This document shows, piece by piece, positions 35,818 to 44,267 of a DNA stretch of 64,000 nt. The translations under genes were made by a program, and so were the position numbers. Source of the stretch: Actinomycetes bacterium (lineage in GTDB: Bacteria > Actinomycetota > Acidimicrobiia > Acidimicrobiales > SZUA-35); assembly GCA_024276425.1 (NCBI GenBank), contig JAJRXF010000202.1, positions 1-64,000 on the forward strand, given 5' to 3'. How positions within the stretch are numbered: position 1 is the first letter of the stretch; each line of letters opens with the position of its first letter. A model generated the notes under the pieces. It ran no database searches, had not been told where the DNA came from, and saw only the letters and a program-made list of their open reading frames with translations.

Positions 35818-38502
35818 CTAGAGGCCTTCAAGATGACGGACTTCGGCCAGGGGGTCTCGTGGCCATGGTCGGAGATAAAGATCGATGTCGACCACGTGGA
35901 CCATCTCTCCAGCAACGAGAACCGGATTGCATCTGACTTCGGCCAAGTCGGGCGAAGCATCCGCTGCACTGGCTAAACCAGCGAGCAAGTGCCTCAAACC
36001 GAACCGAGCTGCCGTCGACGGAACCGCCTCAACTAGCCACGACTCACCAAGGAGCAAATCCAAAGCAGGTTCACTCGTCGGCAGAACGATTCTGGACTGG
36101 GTAGCAAGTGCGCCGACCGACGAACCACCAATCCCCACCATCAGACGAGCACCGTGATCAGAACTCTGGCGCAGGCCAACTTGAAGATGAGTTCCTGTTG
36201 GAACTGAGGTCTGAACAATGGCTGGAAGAAAACCTTTGCCGAAGGACCCCAACATTCGCTCAAAGGCTCCCGTCAGCTGATCGGCATTCTGTAGATCCAG
36301 GGCAACGCCTCCTGATTCACCAACGGAGCGACGAAGAAGGCCGCCTCCCTTGAGCACGACTGGATACCCGATCTCCTCGGCAAAGGCCACGACATCCTCG
36401 ACCGTGGTGGCCGCCCGAAACTCAACAATGGGCAGCTCGAGAGCAGCCAACAGCGCAGGCAGGTCTGGATCTCGAAGACTGAGATGTCGCGACGAGATGC
36501 CACCCAGCGCTCTATGTAGTGCGGGGTGGGCTCCGCCGCGCATATCGGAGGAGGCTTGGATTGGATCCCCACGACGCAGCGTTCGCCAGCAAGCGTGCTT
36601 GGCCATGCGCCCGAGAGCCTGGGCGGCCTCCTCCGGAAACGTGAATGCTGGAAGTCCCGGAATGGTTAGCAGGGTCGAGTCGACTAGTCCGGTAGCCACC
36701 ATGGGCTTGGGTACTGCCCGGTTTACTTGGTGAAGGAGTTCTGCCAGTTGCCCAATCGACACGTCAAGGGTCGGGACCAAAGCTAGAAGAACCGCATCGA
36801 CCTCATCACAAAATGCGGCGGCAACTACGATCTGCTCATAGGTTTGAGCGGTCGCCCCTTCGGGCAGCCGCATGGTGTCCAAGTCGCCAACCAGCACCAC
36901 ATCTGCTGCCGGAACTTGAGCAAGGCTACTAGGGACAACGGGCTCCAGCCCAGCCCGGCGACACGCGCCCGCCGCCAGCCTGGCCACCGAGGAGGTATTC
37001 GACACAATGGCGACGCGAGAGCCGAGTGGCATCGGCTGGTCAACGACAAGCCGACACTGTTGGGCCAATTGGGCCACTTCGTCCACAAGAATGATGCCCG
37101 ACTGGGCCAAGAGGTCGGCGAGTTCTTCGTCGTGCGGCGCAACAGCAATGATGGGCTTTTGGATCGAAAGATGCTGGGCAATGGCAGTAAAGTTCCGCAG
37201 GTTTCCGAAGTTCTCGAGATACAGGGCAACGACCTTGGTTCCATCGTCCTCGGCCCAATAGTGAAGGAGATCGTTGATAGATACGTCGGCCCGATTCCCC
37301 ACAGCCACGAAGGTGGACAGGCCAACGTCCAGACTCCTTAGTTGTTGGACCAGAGCGGCGCCGAGAGGTCCCGACTCGGACACCAGCCCGACAGTGCCCG
37401 CAGAGGCATCCATGGGTACAAAGACCGCGTTGACACAAAAACGTGGATCGGTATTGAAGAAGCCGAACGAGTTTGGACCAATGAGCCGCATGCCATTGTG
37501 GCGAGCGAGGGTGACCAACCTTTGTTCCATCCCTCTTCCTACCGGACCGGATTCGCGAAATCCGGCCGAGATAACCACAAGACCATGAACTCCGGCGGCA
37601 ACGCAGTCTTCCACCACGGCTTGCACCGAAGCCGCAGGAACAACAATCACCGCAAGGTCTATTGCTGGCGGTGAATCGGCGAGCTCCTCAGTCGGTACCA
37701 TAACTGGGACGTCGAGGATCGATCGGCGCAAGGGATGTCCCAGCAAAGATTCACCTTCGGCTGCCCCGTCATTAATCAGGTGAATCTCTCCAGGAAACGA
37801 TCCGCCAAGCACATTCCGGACTAGTTCGTGACCGACTGATCCTGGCGTTCTCGAAGCTCCCACAATGGCAATGGATCGAGGCTGAAGCAGCCGCTGAATT
37901 GAACGAGCCTGAGAAACTCGATCTCGAGTCTCAATCGCCGCATTGGCCTCATCGGTGACCGCGATTCCAAGGTCGACTTCGATCGCTCCATCCTCAAACC
38001 GAGTTGAAACTTCGAACCCCGCTCGACGAAAAACGCGGAGCATGTTGAAGTTGGCGGGGAGGACCGTTGCGGTAAAGCGATCCATACCGTTGCGCCTTGC
38101 CGCCGCCGCCAGATATTCCAGGAGCAGGGTGGCAAGCCCCTTGCCATGGTGAGCATCATCGGTGAAGAACGCTACCTCCCCCACCCGCTGACCCTGATGG
38201 CGGGGAGAATCCCAGCTCTCATATCGAGCAACAGCCACCAAGACGCCCCCGACAATGGCAACAAAGGCCATCCTGGCGTCGTAGTCAATGTTCGTGAAGT
38301 AGTCCAACTCCTTGTCAGAAAGTTCGGGCCGATATCGAAAGAAACGAAAGTAAACGCTCTCCTGGCTTTGACGCCGGTGGAAATCGTCCAGCATGGCCGA
38401 ATCCTCTGGTCGAATGGGTCGCACGCTGGCGGTTGAGCCATCGCTGAGGACAACGTCGGTCTCCCATTCCTGCGGGTAGGAAGGAGCCAAGGGTTCAGTC
38501 AC
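35818..38502 (-). CDS. GNAT/acyl-CoA-synthetase-like protein acetyltransferase (Pat-type)
   Basis: An 894-aa protein. Residues ~15-180 are a GNAT acetyltransferase (GQRVGEVAFFTDDAHHGKGLATLLLEYLAAAARR, with the acetyl-CoA Q/R-x-x-G-x-G/A-like HHGKGLA loop). Residues ~205-660 match CoA-binding and CoA-ligase parts of NDP-forming acyl-CoA synthetases (IAIVGASRTPGSVGHELVRN, LIGPNSFGFFNT, VSESGPLGAAL). Residues ~670-890 are ATP-grasp-like. The SHTG-type phosphohistidine loop expected after KPIIAVAPHDEE is absent, so synthetase activity is unlikely. Such proteins acetylate acyl-CoA synthetases and other enzymes. The GNAT is N-terminal, as in Streptomyces Pat, not C-terminal as in Salmonella. Confidence 0.88.
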   Translation of the reverse strand: MTEPLAPSYPQEWETDVVLSDGSTASVRPIRPEDSAMLDDFHRRQSQESVYFRFFRYRPELSDKELDYFTNIDYDARMAFVAIVGGVLVAVARYESWDSPRHQGQRVGEVAFFTDDAHHGKGLATLLLEYLAAAARRNGMDRFTATVLPANFNMLRVFRRAGFEVSTRFEDGAIEVDLGIAVTDEANAAIETRDRVSQARSIQRLLQPRSIAIVGASRTPGSVGHELVRNVLGGSFPGEIHLINDGAAEGESLLGHPLRRSILDVPVMVPTEELADSPPAIDLAVIVVPAASVQAVVEDCVAAGVHGLVVISAGFRESGPVGRGMEQRLVTLARHNGMRLIGPNSFGFFNTDPRFCVNAVFVPMDASAGTVGLVSESGPLGAALVQQLRSLDVGLSTFVAVGNRADVSINDLLHYWAEDDGTKVVALYLENFGNLRNFTAIAQHLSIQKPIIAVAPHDEELADLLAQSGIILVDEVAQLAQQCRLVVDQPMPLGSRVAIVSNTSSVARLAAGACRRAGLEPVVPSSLAQVPAADVVLVGDLDTMRLPEGATAQTYEQIVVAAAFCDEVDAVLLALVPTLDVSIGQLAELLHQVNRAVPKPMVATGLVDSTLLTIPGLPAFTFPEEAAQALGRMAKHACWRTLRRGDPIQASSDMRGGAHPALHRALGGISSRHLSLRDPDLPALLAALELPIVEFRAATTVEDVVAFAEEIGYPVVLKGGGLLRRSVGESGGVALDLQNADQLTGAFERMLGSFGKGFLPAIVQTSVPTGTHLQVGLRQSSDHGARLMVGIGGSSVGALATQSRIVLPTSEPALDLLLGESWLVEAVPSTAARFGLRHLLAGLASAADASPDLAEVRCNPVLVAGEMVHVVDIDLYLRPWPRDPLAEVRHLEGL

Positions 38503-38565
38503 AGATCCGATGGTAGATCACTCGGGCTGCAATCCTGTCCCCAGCCCCAATACGCTGAGTAGTCG

Positions 38566-41238
38566 ATGCCGCATCTGTCCGAACCCCTCACCTTTCTCTT
38601 TACCGATGTAGAGGGCTCGGTTCGTTTGTGGGCCACGGACACTTCGGGTACAGCACGTTCGTTTGAGCGACATGACAAGCTCATACGCTCTACGATCACG
38701 CTCCACAATGGTCGCGTATTTGGCACGGCCGGAGACTCCTTCCGTGGGGCTTTCCTCAATCCTGAGGACGCCGTGGCTGCCGCGATCGCCTGTCAGGAGG
38801 GATTGGCAGCAATGGACTGGGGCGAAGGCCCCGCCCTTCGGGTTCGGATGGGCTTGCACCGGGGTTCGGCCACCGAACGAGACGGCGACTACCTAGGCCC
38901 AGTTCCCAACACTGCGTCCCGAGTCGAGGCTTTGGGTCACGGTGGTCAGATCCTGATGACCAGCGAGGTTGAACGAGCGATCGACGCTTCCTTTCTTTGG
39001 CTTGGCGAGTACCGACTTCGAGACGTTCCCGAGCCAGTCTCCATCTACCAGATCGGCGATGGTCACTTTTCTTCGCTTCGTCAAGTCAATCCTGCCCTGT
39101 CCTCTCTTCCGAATCTCTCCAACGAACTGTTTGGCCGTCAGCAAGAGGTAGCACAGATCCGGGAGCGATTGGCCTCAAGCAGTGTGGTGACCCTGACCGG
39201 GTACGGAGGGTGCGGCAAAACCAGGCTCGCCTTGGAGGTTGCCCATCAGGAGCTCCCAAGTCGACCCGACGGCTGCTACTTCGTCGACCTGTCGGCGGTG
39301 GTGGAACAGAGCGAGTTCCCGGTGGCGGTCGCGTCAGCAATTCGCTTGACCCTGACGGGTTCCGACCCTGTTCGCCAGATCCTTGAGTTCCTCACCAACC
39401 GGGACGCACTCATTGTCCTCGACAACTGTGAACACCTTGTTGACATGTGCGCAGAGTTTGTTCTTGAGTTTATGCAGCGATGCAAGGCCACCTTCCTGAT
39501 CACCTCACGTCAACGGCTTGACATCGATGGTGAACAGATCGTTCTGGTGACCCCTCTTCGACACGATGCCCCGGACTCACCTGCCGTTGCCCTCTTTAGC
39601 GACCGGGCAACCACCGCCAATCCCGACATTGATGCCTCGGATCTCGACCCCGAATTAGTCCAGGAGATCTGTTCTCGAATAGACGGGATTCCTCTTGCCA
39701 TCGAGTTGGCCGCCGCTCGGGTTGCTGTACTGTCACCGGCCGCGATCCTGGAACGAATGGAGGACCGCTTTCGTCTCCTGTCCGGCGGCAGGCAACGAAG
39801 AAAACGCCGGACTCTGGAAGATACTTTGGATTGGAGCTATGGGCTGCTCGATCCGGACGAGCAACAGCTTTTTCGCCGTTGCGGGGTATTCTCTGGGTCC
39901 TTCGGCTTGAACGCAGCCAGTTCGGTTTCGGGATTTGAGGAGTATCAGGTCATCGACCTCCTGCAGTCGCTGGTAGTGAAGTCCTTGGTAAGTTCTACCC
40001 GGTCTGAAGGCATCACACGGTTCCATCTGCTGGAGACCGTGCGGGCCTATGCCATCGATCGGCTGGACGAAAACGATGAACTTCACGAAGCACGCCAGCT
40101 GCATCTGTCCTTCTTTGGCAAAATGGCCCGGTCGCACTCTTGGGCGGAAGCATGCGATATATCTCGAAGTCGAGAACTCCGGATTGACTGGTCCAATCTG
40201 AGTGCCGCCCTGGAATGGGCGGCCACCACGGCGAGGTGGCGGCTTGCCGCAGACATGGCTTTTGGATGTCAGGGTCTCTGGGAGCACCAGGTCTCAGCCA
40301 CCGAGGGGCGTCGATGGATCACCCAAATCCTTGAAGAACTTGATTCGGACTCCGAGGCCAATGCCGAGGCCGATTCGGATTCCGAGGGGGAGTTCGCCAT
40401 CGATCTCCCTCGTCGAATCGATCAGCTCCGCCTCAACGTTGCGCTCTTGGCCATGCAACTGGATGACTTTAAGACGATGCACCACTACCTTTTGCCGCTG
40501 GACGAATCGGCGTCGCCCGTTCCAGCAGCCCAAGCTCTTGGTTTTCGTGCTTTCACTCGGATTCGACACAGCCGGACCGAGGCCCTTGATCTTCTTGAGC
40601 GGGCGGATGCCTTGGTTCGGCGCCACAATCTTGGCCCCGAAGCAGCTACTCCAAGTCTGTGGTCGAGGGGAACCCTTGCTCTGTACGACGCTCGGTTTCA
40701 CGACGCCATGCCTCACCTTGAGCACGCCTACCGTCTGGCGAGAACCGAGCAGGCGACAACAACGCACGGGGTAATCGCAGGCCTTGCTTGTGCCTCGAAC
40801 CTGGTGTTGCTTGGTCGCCCCAACAATGCCCTGGTTGTACTTGACAGTGGAAGCTGGGAGTCCGTTTGGGACTCCTCCGGCGTGGTGCGGGCCCTCGCCT
40901 TACTCGATCTCGGGAAGGCTTCGGAGGCGGCCACTCTCATAGTTGATTTTGCTCATCAGGCCCTCCTTGGCCGACTAAGTCGAATGTCCAATGATGCCCT
41001 CGTTGGATTCGCCGCGCTTGCCCTCAGCCGCGGTGAGCACGATCGGGCCTGGGAGTTGCTGATAGATGCCGTGACTCCTCGTACCCCAGCAAGCATAGGT
41101 CTGGCCGAGGGTTTGGCTGACCGCGTCGGCCGCGGAAACGAACTTCGGCAGCTGCACCGGAAGCGATCGGTCCCTTTGTCAAGCCTCGACGCCTCAGCGG
41201 CCTTGCGTCGCGAACTTAGCCGACTCTCTGGAGAGTAA
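38566..41238 (+). CDS. Class III cyclase-STAND ATPase signalling protein
   Basis: An 890-aa protein. Residues 6-165 are a class III nucleotidyl cyclase (LTFLFTDVEGSVRLW with metal Asp14, TAGDSFRGAF, GPVPNTASRVEALG with the transition-state Asn and Arg). Residues ~185-480 are an NB-ARC/STAND domain (GYGGCGKTRLA, DALIVLDNCEH, FLITSRQRL, GIPLAIELAAARV). The rest is helical and TPR-like. No C-terminal LuxR HTH is seen, unlike several mycobacterial relatives. A ~25-residue Asp/Ser/Glu-rich segment lies near residue 590. It probably couples ligand sensing to cAMP production; whether the cyclase is active is not known. Confidence 0.88.
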   Translation: MPHLSEPLTFLFTDVEGSVRLWATDTSGTARSFERHDKLIRSTITLHNGRVFGTAGDSFRGAFLNPEDAVAAAIACQEGLAAMDWGEGPALRVRMGLHRGSATERDGDYLGPVPNTASRVEALGHGGQILMTSEVERAIDASFLWLGEYRLRDVPEPVSIYQIGDGHFSSLRQVNPALSSLPNLSNELFGRQQEVAQIRERLASSSVVTLTGYGGCGKTRLALEVAHQELPSRPDGCYFVDLSAVVEQSEFPVAVASAIRLTLTGSDPVRQILEFLTNRDALIVLDNCEHLVDMCAEFVLEFMQRCKATFLITSRQRLDIDGEQIVLVTPLRHDAPDSPAVALFSDRATTANPDIDASDLDPELVQEICSRIDGIPLAIELAAARVAVLSPAAILERMEDRFRLLSGGRQRRKRRTLEDTLDWSYGLLDPDEQQLFRRCGVFSGSFGLNAASSVSGFEEYQVIDLLQSLVVKSLVSSTRSEGITRFHLLETVRAYAIDRLDENDELHEARQLHLSFFGKMARSHSWAEACDISRSRELRIDWSNLSAALEWAATTARWRLAADMAFGCQGLWEHQVSATEGRRWITQILEELDSDSEANAEADSDSEGEFAIDLPRRIDQLRLNVALLAMQLDDFKTMHHYLLPLDESASPVPAAQALGFRAFTRIRHSRTEALDLLERADALVRRHNLGPEAATPSLWSRGTLALYDARFHDAMPHLEHAYRLARTEQATTTHGVIAGLACASNLVLLGRPNNALVVLDSGSWESVWDSSGVVRALALLDLGKASEAATLIVDFAHQALLGRLSRMSNDALVGFAALALSRGEHDRAWELLIDAVTPRTPASIGLAEGLADRVGRGNELRQLHRKRSVPLSSLDASAALRRELSRLSGE

Positions 41239-41240
41239 GC

Positions 41241-42407
41241 TCAACCAACCCGATACTCGTGCTTGTCCAATGCCACTAAGGCAGCGGAAACAATATGGTC
41301 AGTATCGATCCCAACAGCATGGTGAAGTTGAGAAATGGTGCCGGACTGTCCGAACTCATCCACTCCGAGGGGGATCTGATTGCGGCCGGTGGCTGAACCT
41401 ATCCAGGAAAGGTGATGGCTCGACGCGTCGTGCACTGAAACAATCGGGTCATTGTGAGTGGGAGGAAACAAACGCTGAAGATGACCTGAGCCGAGGTCGT
41501 CCCCACCGGCAATTTCTGCCCGGTGGCCTGCCCTCCAATCGGAGAAGAGTCGGTCGGAACTGGTCACATTAATCAGAGTGGCGGCCACACCTTCTCCATC
41601 CAGTTCGCCAACTGCAGCCAGGGCCTCAGGCAGGACAGCTCCGCTAGCCACGATCGTGACCTGGGGGCGGGTGTCTGATGGTGGGGGTTCAACCAGCCGG
41701 TAGCCACCAGCCAGAACGCAGCGGCGCACTTCCTCGGCATCGCAGCCGTCGAGCAACTGGTCGAGGGGTCCCTGGTCTATTGGTCGGGTCGAAAGCCGCA
41801 AGTACAAACTGTTCCCTGTTGGTTCTGCCAGGCGGGCCAGGCCGTCGCAAAGTAGCCAGTCGACCTCCTGAGCAAAGCAGGGCTCGGCAAACTCGAGCCC
41901 GGGAAGTTCTGCTCCAACCGAGGGGGTTATGGTTGATTGATGGGCACCACCTTCTGGCGAGAGCGTGACGCCAGCCGGAGTTCCAACCAGAACAAAGCGA
42001 GCCCCGTTGTAGGCGGCGTAGACCAGCCCGTCGAGGCCTCGTAGCACGAAGGGGTCATACACGGTGCCAATTGGGAGCAGCATCTCACCGTGATGCTCAT
42101 GGGTTAGCCCGAGTTGGCTGAGCATCATGAAGAGGTTCATCTCGGAGATCCCCAATTCAATGTGTTGTCCACTCGGTCCAGGAGCCCAGCGTAGAAGGCG
42201 CTTCTCACCTCCGTGGGTGTTGATGTCCTGATGGGAGAAGACTCCGGTCTTGTTAATCCAACCGCCAAGATTGGTCGAAACCGACACATCGGGCGAGGTG
42301 GTCACGATCCGTTCACCATCACCAGCGACATCGGCGAGCGCGGTAAGAGACCGACCGAAGGCTTCCTGGCTGGATAGGGGTTTTGTGTTTCCGGAGGACC
42401 GCGACAA
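41241..42407 (-). CDS. AceE-like 2-oxoacid dehydrogenase E1, C-terminal half
   Basis: A 388-aa reading equal to the pyrimidine-binding and C-terminal domains of the single-chain E1 family: SQEAFGRSLTALADV, TTSPDVSVSTNLGGWINK, HIELGISEMNLFMMLSQLGL, PIGTVYDPFVLRGLD and SPEGGAHQSTITPSVG. It is in the same frame as the N-terminal half at 42417-43661. The two are separated only by one TAA and three sense codons. The first start codon is a TTG with no SD. It may be a separate subunit, a readthrough product, or part of a gene broken by a nonsense change or sequencing error. Confidence 0.8.
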   Translation of the reverse strand: MSRSSGNTKPLSSQEAFGRSLTALADVAGDGERIVTTSPDVSVSTNLGGWINKTGVFSHQDINTHGGEKRLLRWAPGPSGQHIELGISEMNLFMMLSQLGLTHEHHGEMLLPIGTVYDPFVLRGLDGLVYAAYNGARFVLVGTPAGVTLSPEGGAHQSTITPSVGAELPGLEFAEPCFAQEVDWLLCDGLARLAEPTGNSLYLRLSTRPIDQGPLDQLLDGCDAEEVRRCVLAGGYRLVEPPPSDTRPQVTIVASGAVLPEALAAVGELDGEGVAATLINVTSSDRLFSDWRAGHRAEIAGGDDLGSGHLQRLFPPTHNDPIVSVHDASSHHLSWIGSATGRNQIPLGVDEFGQSGTISQLHHAVGIDTDHIVSAALVALDKHEYRVG

Positions 42408-42416
42408 GGATTGGGT

Positions 42417-43661
42417 TTAAATTGGGATCGGCAGCTTCGGTCGTGGAGACGGCGGCAGATTGTTGATCTCGGCACCGAGAGAGGCGCAGAGTCGACCGGC
42501 ATCAGACGCGGGATCGAACCGGTCCCACTCTGTCTCTTCGGTCAACCCGTTCTTGTACCTCAGGTCATCAATTTGGCGTACGGTTAGCTGCACCGAGTGG
42601 TTCATGGGGTCTCCGGCTATTGGCAGTGAGAATCCCTTGATCGTGTAGGCGAAGACAACGCTCGGGCGGTCATGGATCAGGTCGCATTCGCGGAAGGAGT
42701 CGACCAGAAGCGGATAGTCATGACCCCCAAGATTGAAGGTCAATGGCCCGAGATCGGCGTCGGAAACCTCACCAATCAGGCGCCTGACTGCCTCATTTGC
42801 TCCCACCAGGAATCGCTGGCGCAGCTCGCTGGGGGTGAGGGGTAACATGGACTGATAGTGCTCATTGGTCATGGCGTCGATGTGTTGGCGCAGGGCTTCA
42901 CCATCGGTGCGATCAAATGCCGCCTGGAGGAGGTGCCCGTATTTGGCGTCGATGACATGCCATCCGGCATTGGCAAAGAAGTTCCGCAATCGTCCAGCCT
43001 GAATCTCGGGAATGACCCGGTCGAGGCTTTGACGATTGAGGTCGACAACGAGCGTGACGTTGCCGAGCCCATGGGTGTTGGGGTCAGCAATCGCTTCCCA
43101 AATGTTTCCTTCATCCAGTTCGGCATCGCCGACTGTGGCAATGAAACGAGCGCGTGGCCGAGGTCCGAATCGATTGTCGACATATCGGCGGGCGAGGGCA
43201 GAGAATAGGGGTGCGACCGCTCCAAGGCCGACTGACCCGGTCGAAAAGTCGGAAACGTCGGGGTCCTTGGTGCGCGATGGATAAGCTTGCAGGCCACCAA
43301 AGTCACGCAGTCGAGTGAGGTAACTCCGATCGAGTTCACCGGTGAGGTATTTGATGGCGTGATAGACCGGGGATGCGTGAGGCTTGACCGCAACCTTGTC
43401 CTCGCCGCCGATGTGGGCGAACCAGAGGGCCGTCATGATGGACACCATCGAGGCCGACGAGGCTTGATGCCCACCAACCTTGATTCCCCCAGCGTCACGT
43501 TTGTTGGCCTCATCAACCATGCGTACCGCGAGCCAGAGCACACGCTGTTCGATCTCGGTTAGCAACTCAATCGTCGGCTCCGGGGTGCGAGCCGACGCGT
43601 CATAGAAGGGCGCCATGTCGGGCAAATGTCCATGTTTCGATGGTGTCTCGGGTCCGGTCAC
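42417..43661 (-). CDS. AceE-like 2-oxoacid dehydrogenase E1, N-terminal half
   Basis: A 414-aa reading with the thiamine-diphosphate-binding half of homodimeric pyruvate dehydrogenase E1: GGHQASSASMVSIMTALWF, KPHASPVYHAIKYL, ATVGDAELDEGNIWEAI and LVVDLNRQSLD (GD...N metal/ThDP motif), and FAYTIKGFSLPIAGDPMNHS. It decarboxylates pyruvate or a related 2-oxoacid such as 2-oxobutyrate. It ends in a Pro-rich stretch at the domain linker, exactly where the stop occurs. Read through, the chain would be about 806 aa, the normal size of this family. No E2 or E3 gene is nearby. Confidence 0.82.
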   Translation of the reverse strand: MTGPETPSKHGHLPDMAPFYDASARTPEPTIELLTEIEQRVLWLAVRMVDEANKRDAGGIKVGGHQASSASMVSIMTALWFAHIGGEDKVAVKPHASPVYHAIKYLTGELDRSYLTRLRDFGGLQAYPSRTKDPDVSDFSTGSVGLGAVAPLFSALARRYVDNRFGPRPRARFIATVGDAELDEGNIWEAIADPNTHGLGNVTLVVDLNRQSLDRVIPEIQAGRLRNFFANAGWHVIDAKYGHLLQAAFDRTDGEALRQHIDAMTNEHYQSMLPLTPSELRQRFLVGANEAVRRLIGEVSDADLGPLTFNLGGHDYPLLVDSFRECDLIHDRPSVVFAYTIKGFSLPIAGDPMNHSVQLTVRQIDDLRYKNGLTEETEWDRFDPASDAGRLCASLGAEINNLPPSPRPKLPIPI

Positions 43662-43706
43662 GCCCGATTCTTACCTTGGATCCGCCGCCAAGGCAATCCC
43701 AACTCA

Positions 43707-43776
43707 CCACATGCCCAAAACCAAAGAACAACGGCCAACCAACCCGCCACATGCCCAAAACCAAAGAAGAACGGCC
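43707..43776. repeat. 30-bp direct repeat, two copies
   Basis: Copies at 43707-43736 and 43747-43776 (start-to-start 40 bp) differ at one base. The second copy runs into the terminator stem. They lie between the E1 start and the tRNA pair. Confidence 0.85.
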
Positions 43777-43790
43777 GAAGGCCGTTCTTC
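43766..43790 (-). terminator. Terminator of the tRNA-Cys/tRNA-Val transcript
   Basis: A perfect 11-bp stem GAAGAACGGCC/GGCCGTTCTTC with a 3-nt loop. On the minus strand it is followed by TTTGGTTTT. It lies 77 bp past the tRNA-Val 3' end and ahead of the E1 gene. Confidence 0.75.
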
Positions 43791-43792
43791 AA

Positions 43793-43864
43793 GGAACCCG
43801 AAGGGATCCCGGAACCCGAAGGGATCCCGGAACCCGAAGGGATCCCGGAACCCGAAGGGTTCCC
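43793..43864 (-). repeat. Array of four 18-bp hairpin units next to tRNA-Val
   Basis: Four contiguous units of GGAACCCGAAGGGATCCC; the last, nearest the tRNA, ends GGGTTCCC. On the RNA strand the unit nearest the tRNA forms a perfect 7-bp hairpin with a UUC loop, and the other three have one U-U mismatch. Only one base lies between the array and the tRNA discriminator. There are no spacers, so this is not CRISPR. Confidence 0.85.
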
Positions 43865-43865
43865 G

Positions 43866-43939
43866 TGGGCCGTACAGGACTTGAACCTGTGACCCCTACC
43901 GTGTCGAGGTAGTGCTCTAGCCAACTGAGCTAACGGCCC
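43866..43939 (-). tRNA. tRNA-Val (GAC), with C at position 33
   Basis: A full cloverleaf: 7-bp acceptor stem, D-arm GCTC/GAGC, anticodon arm CTACC/GGTAG with loop TCGACAC, and T-arm ACAGG-TTCAAGT-CCTGT. The anticodon is GAC. The base before it is C, where U33 is almost universal. The discriminator is A and CCA is not encoded. Confidence 0.82.
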
Positions 43940-44016
43940 CGGCCAAACAAATGCTTGGGTGGTGAACGGAGAGGCTACCGGATATCAAGCCCTCCGCCAC
44001 CACACCAAGGTATACG

Positions 44017-44090
44017 AGCGCAGAGCGGGATTTGAACCCGCGAATCACGGCTTTGCAGGCCGCTCCCTTAGGCCGCTCGGGCATCTGCGC
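44017..44090 (-). tRNA. tRNA-Cys (GCA)
   Basis: A cloverleaf with acceptor GCGCAGA/TCTGCGC, anticodon loop CTGCAAA (GCA), and T-arm GCGGG-TTCAAAT-CCCGC. The discriminator is U73, the known identity base of bacterial tRNA-Cys. CCA is not encoded. It lies 77 bp upstream of tRNA-Val on the same strand. Confidence 0.92.
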
Positions 44091-44229
44091 AGGGAAGCTA
44101 GGATCCTAGCCCTCCCGGCTGGTCACCCCACATGTTTGTTGACCAGGAGGCCACCCTCTTGCTTCCAGGGTCCCGGTCATAGACACTGACGGGGGCGCAG
44201 AACCGAGGTGCGACGCACCCAAGCCTCAA

Positions 44230-44267
44230 GAAGAGAGACCTTGTGACTGAAGAGAGACCTTGTGACT
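44230..44267 (+). repeat. 19-bp tandem duplication over the map start
   Basis: GAAGAGAGACCTTGTGACT occurs at 44230-44248 and again at 44249-44267. Each copy carries a weak SD and a GTG. Only the second GTG (44262) is in frame with map; the first is shifted by one base. Confidence 0.9.

Noticed and set aside
36844-37341. 165-aa reading opposite the acetyltransferase gene
   Set aside because: Lies wholly inside a long gene with clear family motifs on the other strand.
41241-43661. Calling the split E1 a pseudogene
   Set aside because: Both halves retain all family motifs and one stop at the domain linker is equally compatible with a two-subunit enzyme; left as two CDS with the uncertainty stated.
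43793-43864. Short repeats that look like a CRISPR array
   Set aside because: Units are contiguous 18-mers with no spacers, and there are no cas genes.
43615-43924. Four overlapping readings with Pro-Glu-Gly-Ile or Ser-Arg-Asn-Pro-Lys-Gly repeats
   Set aside because: They arise from the non-coding hairpin array and run into the tRNA gene.
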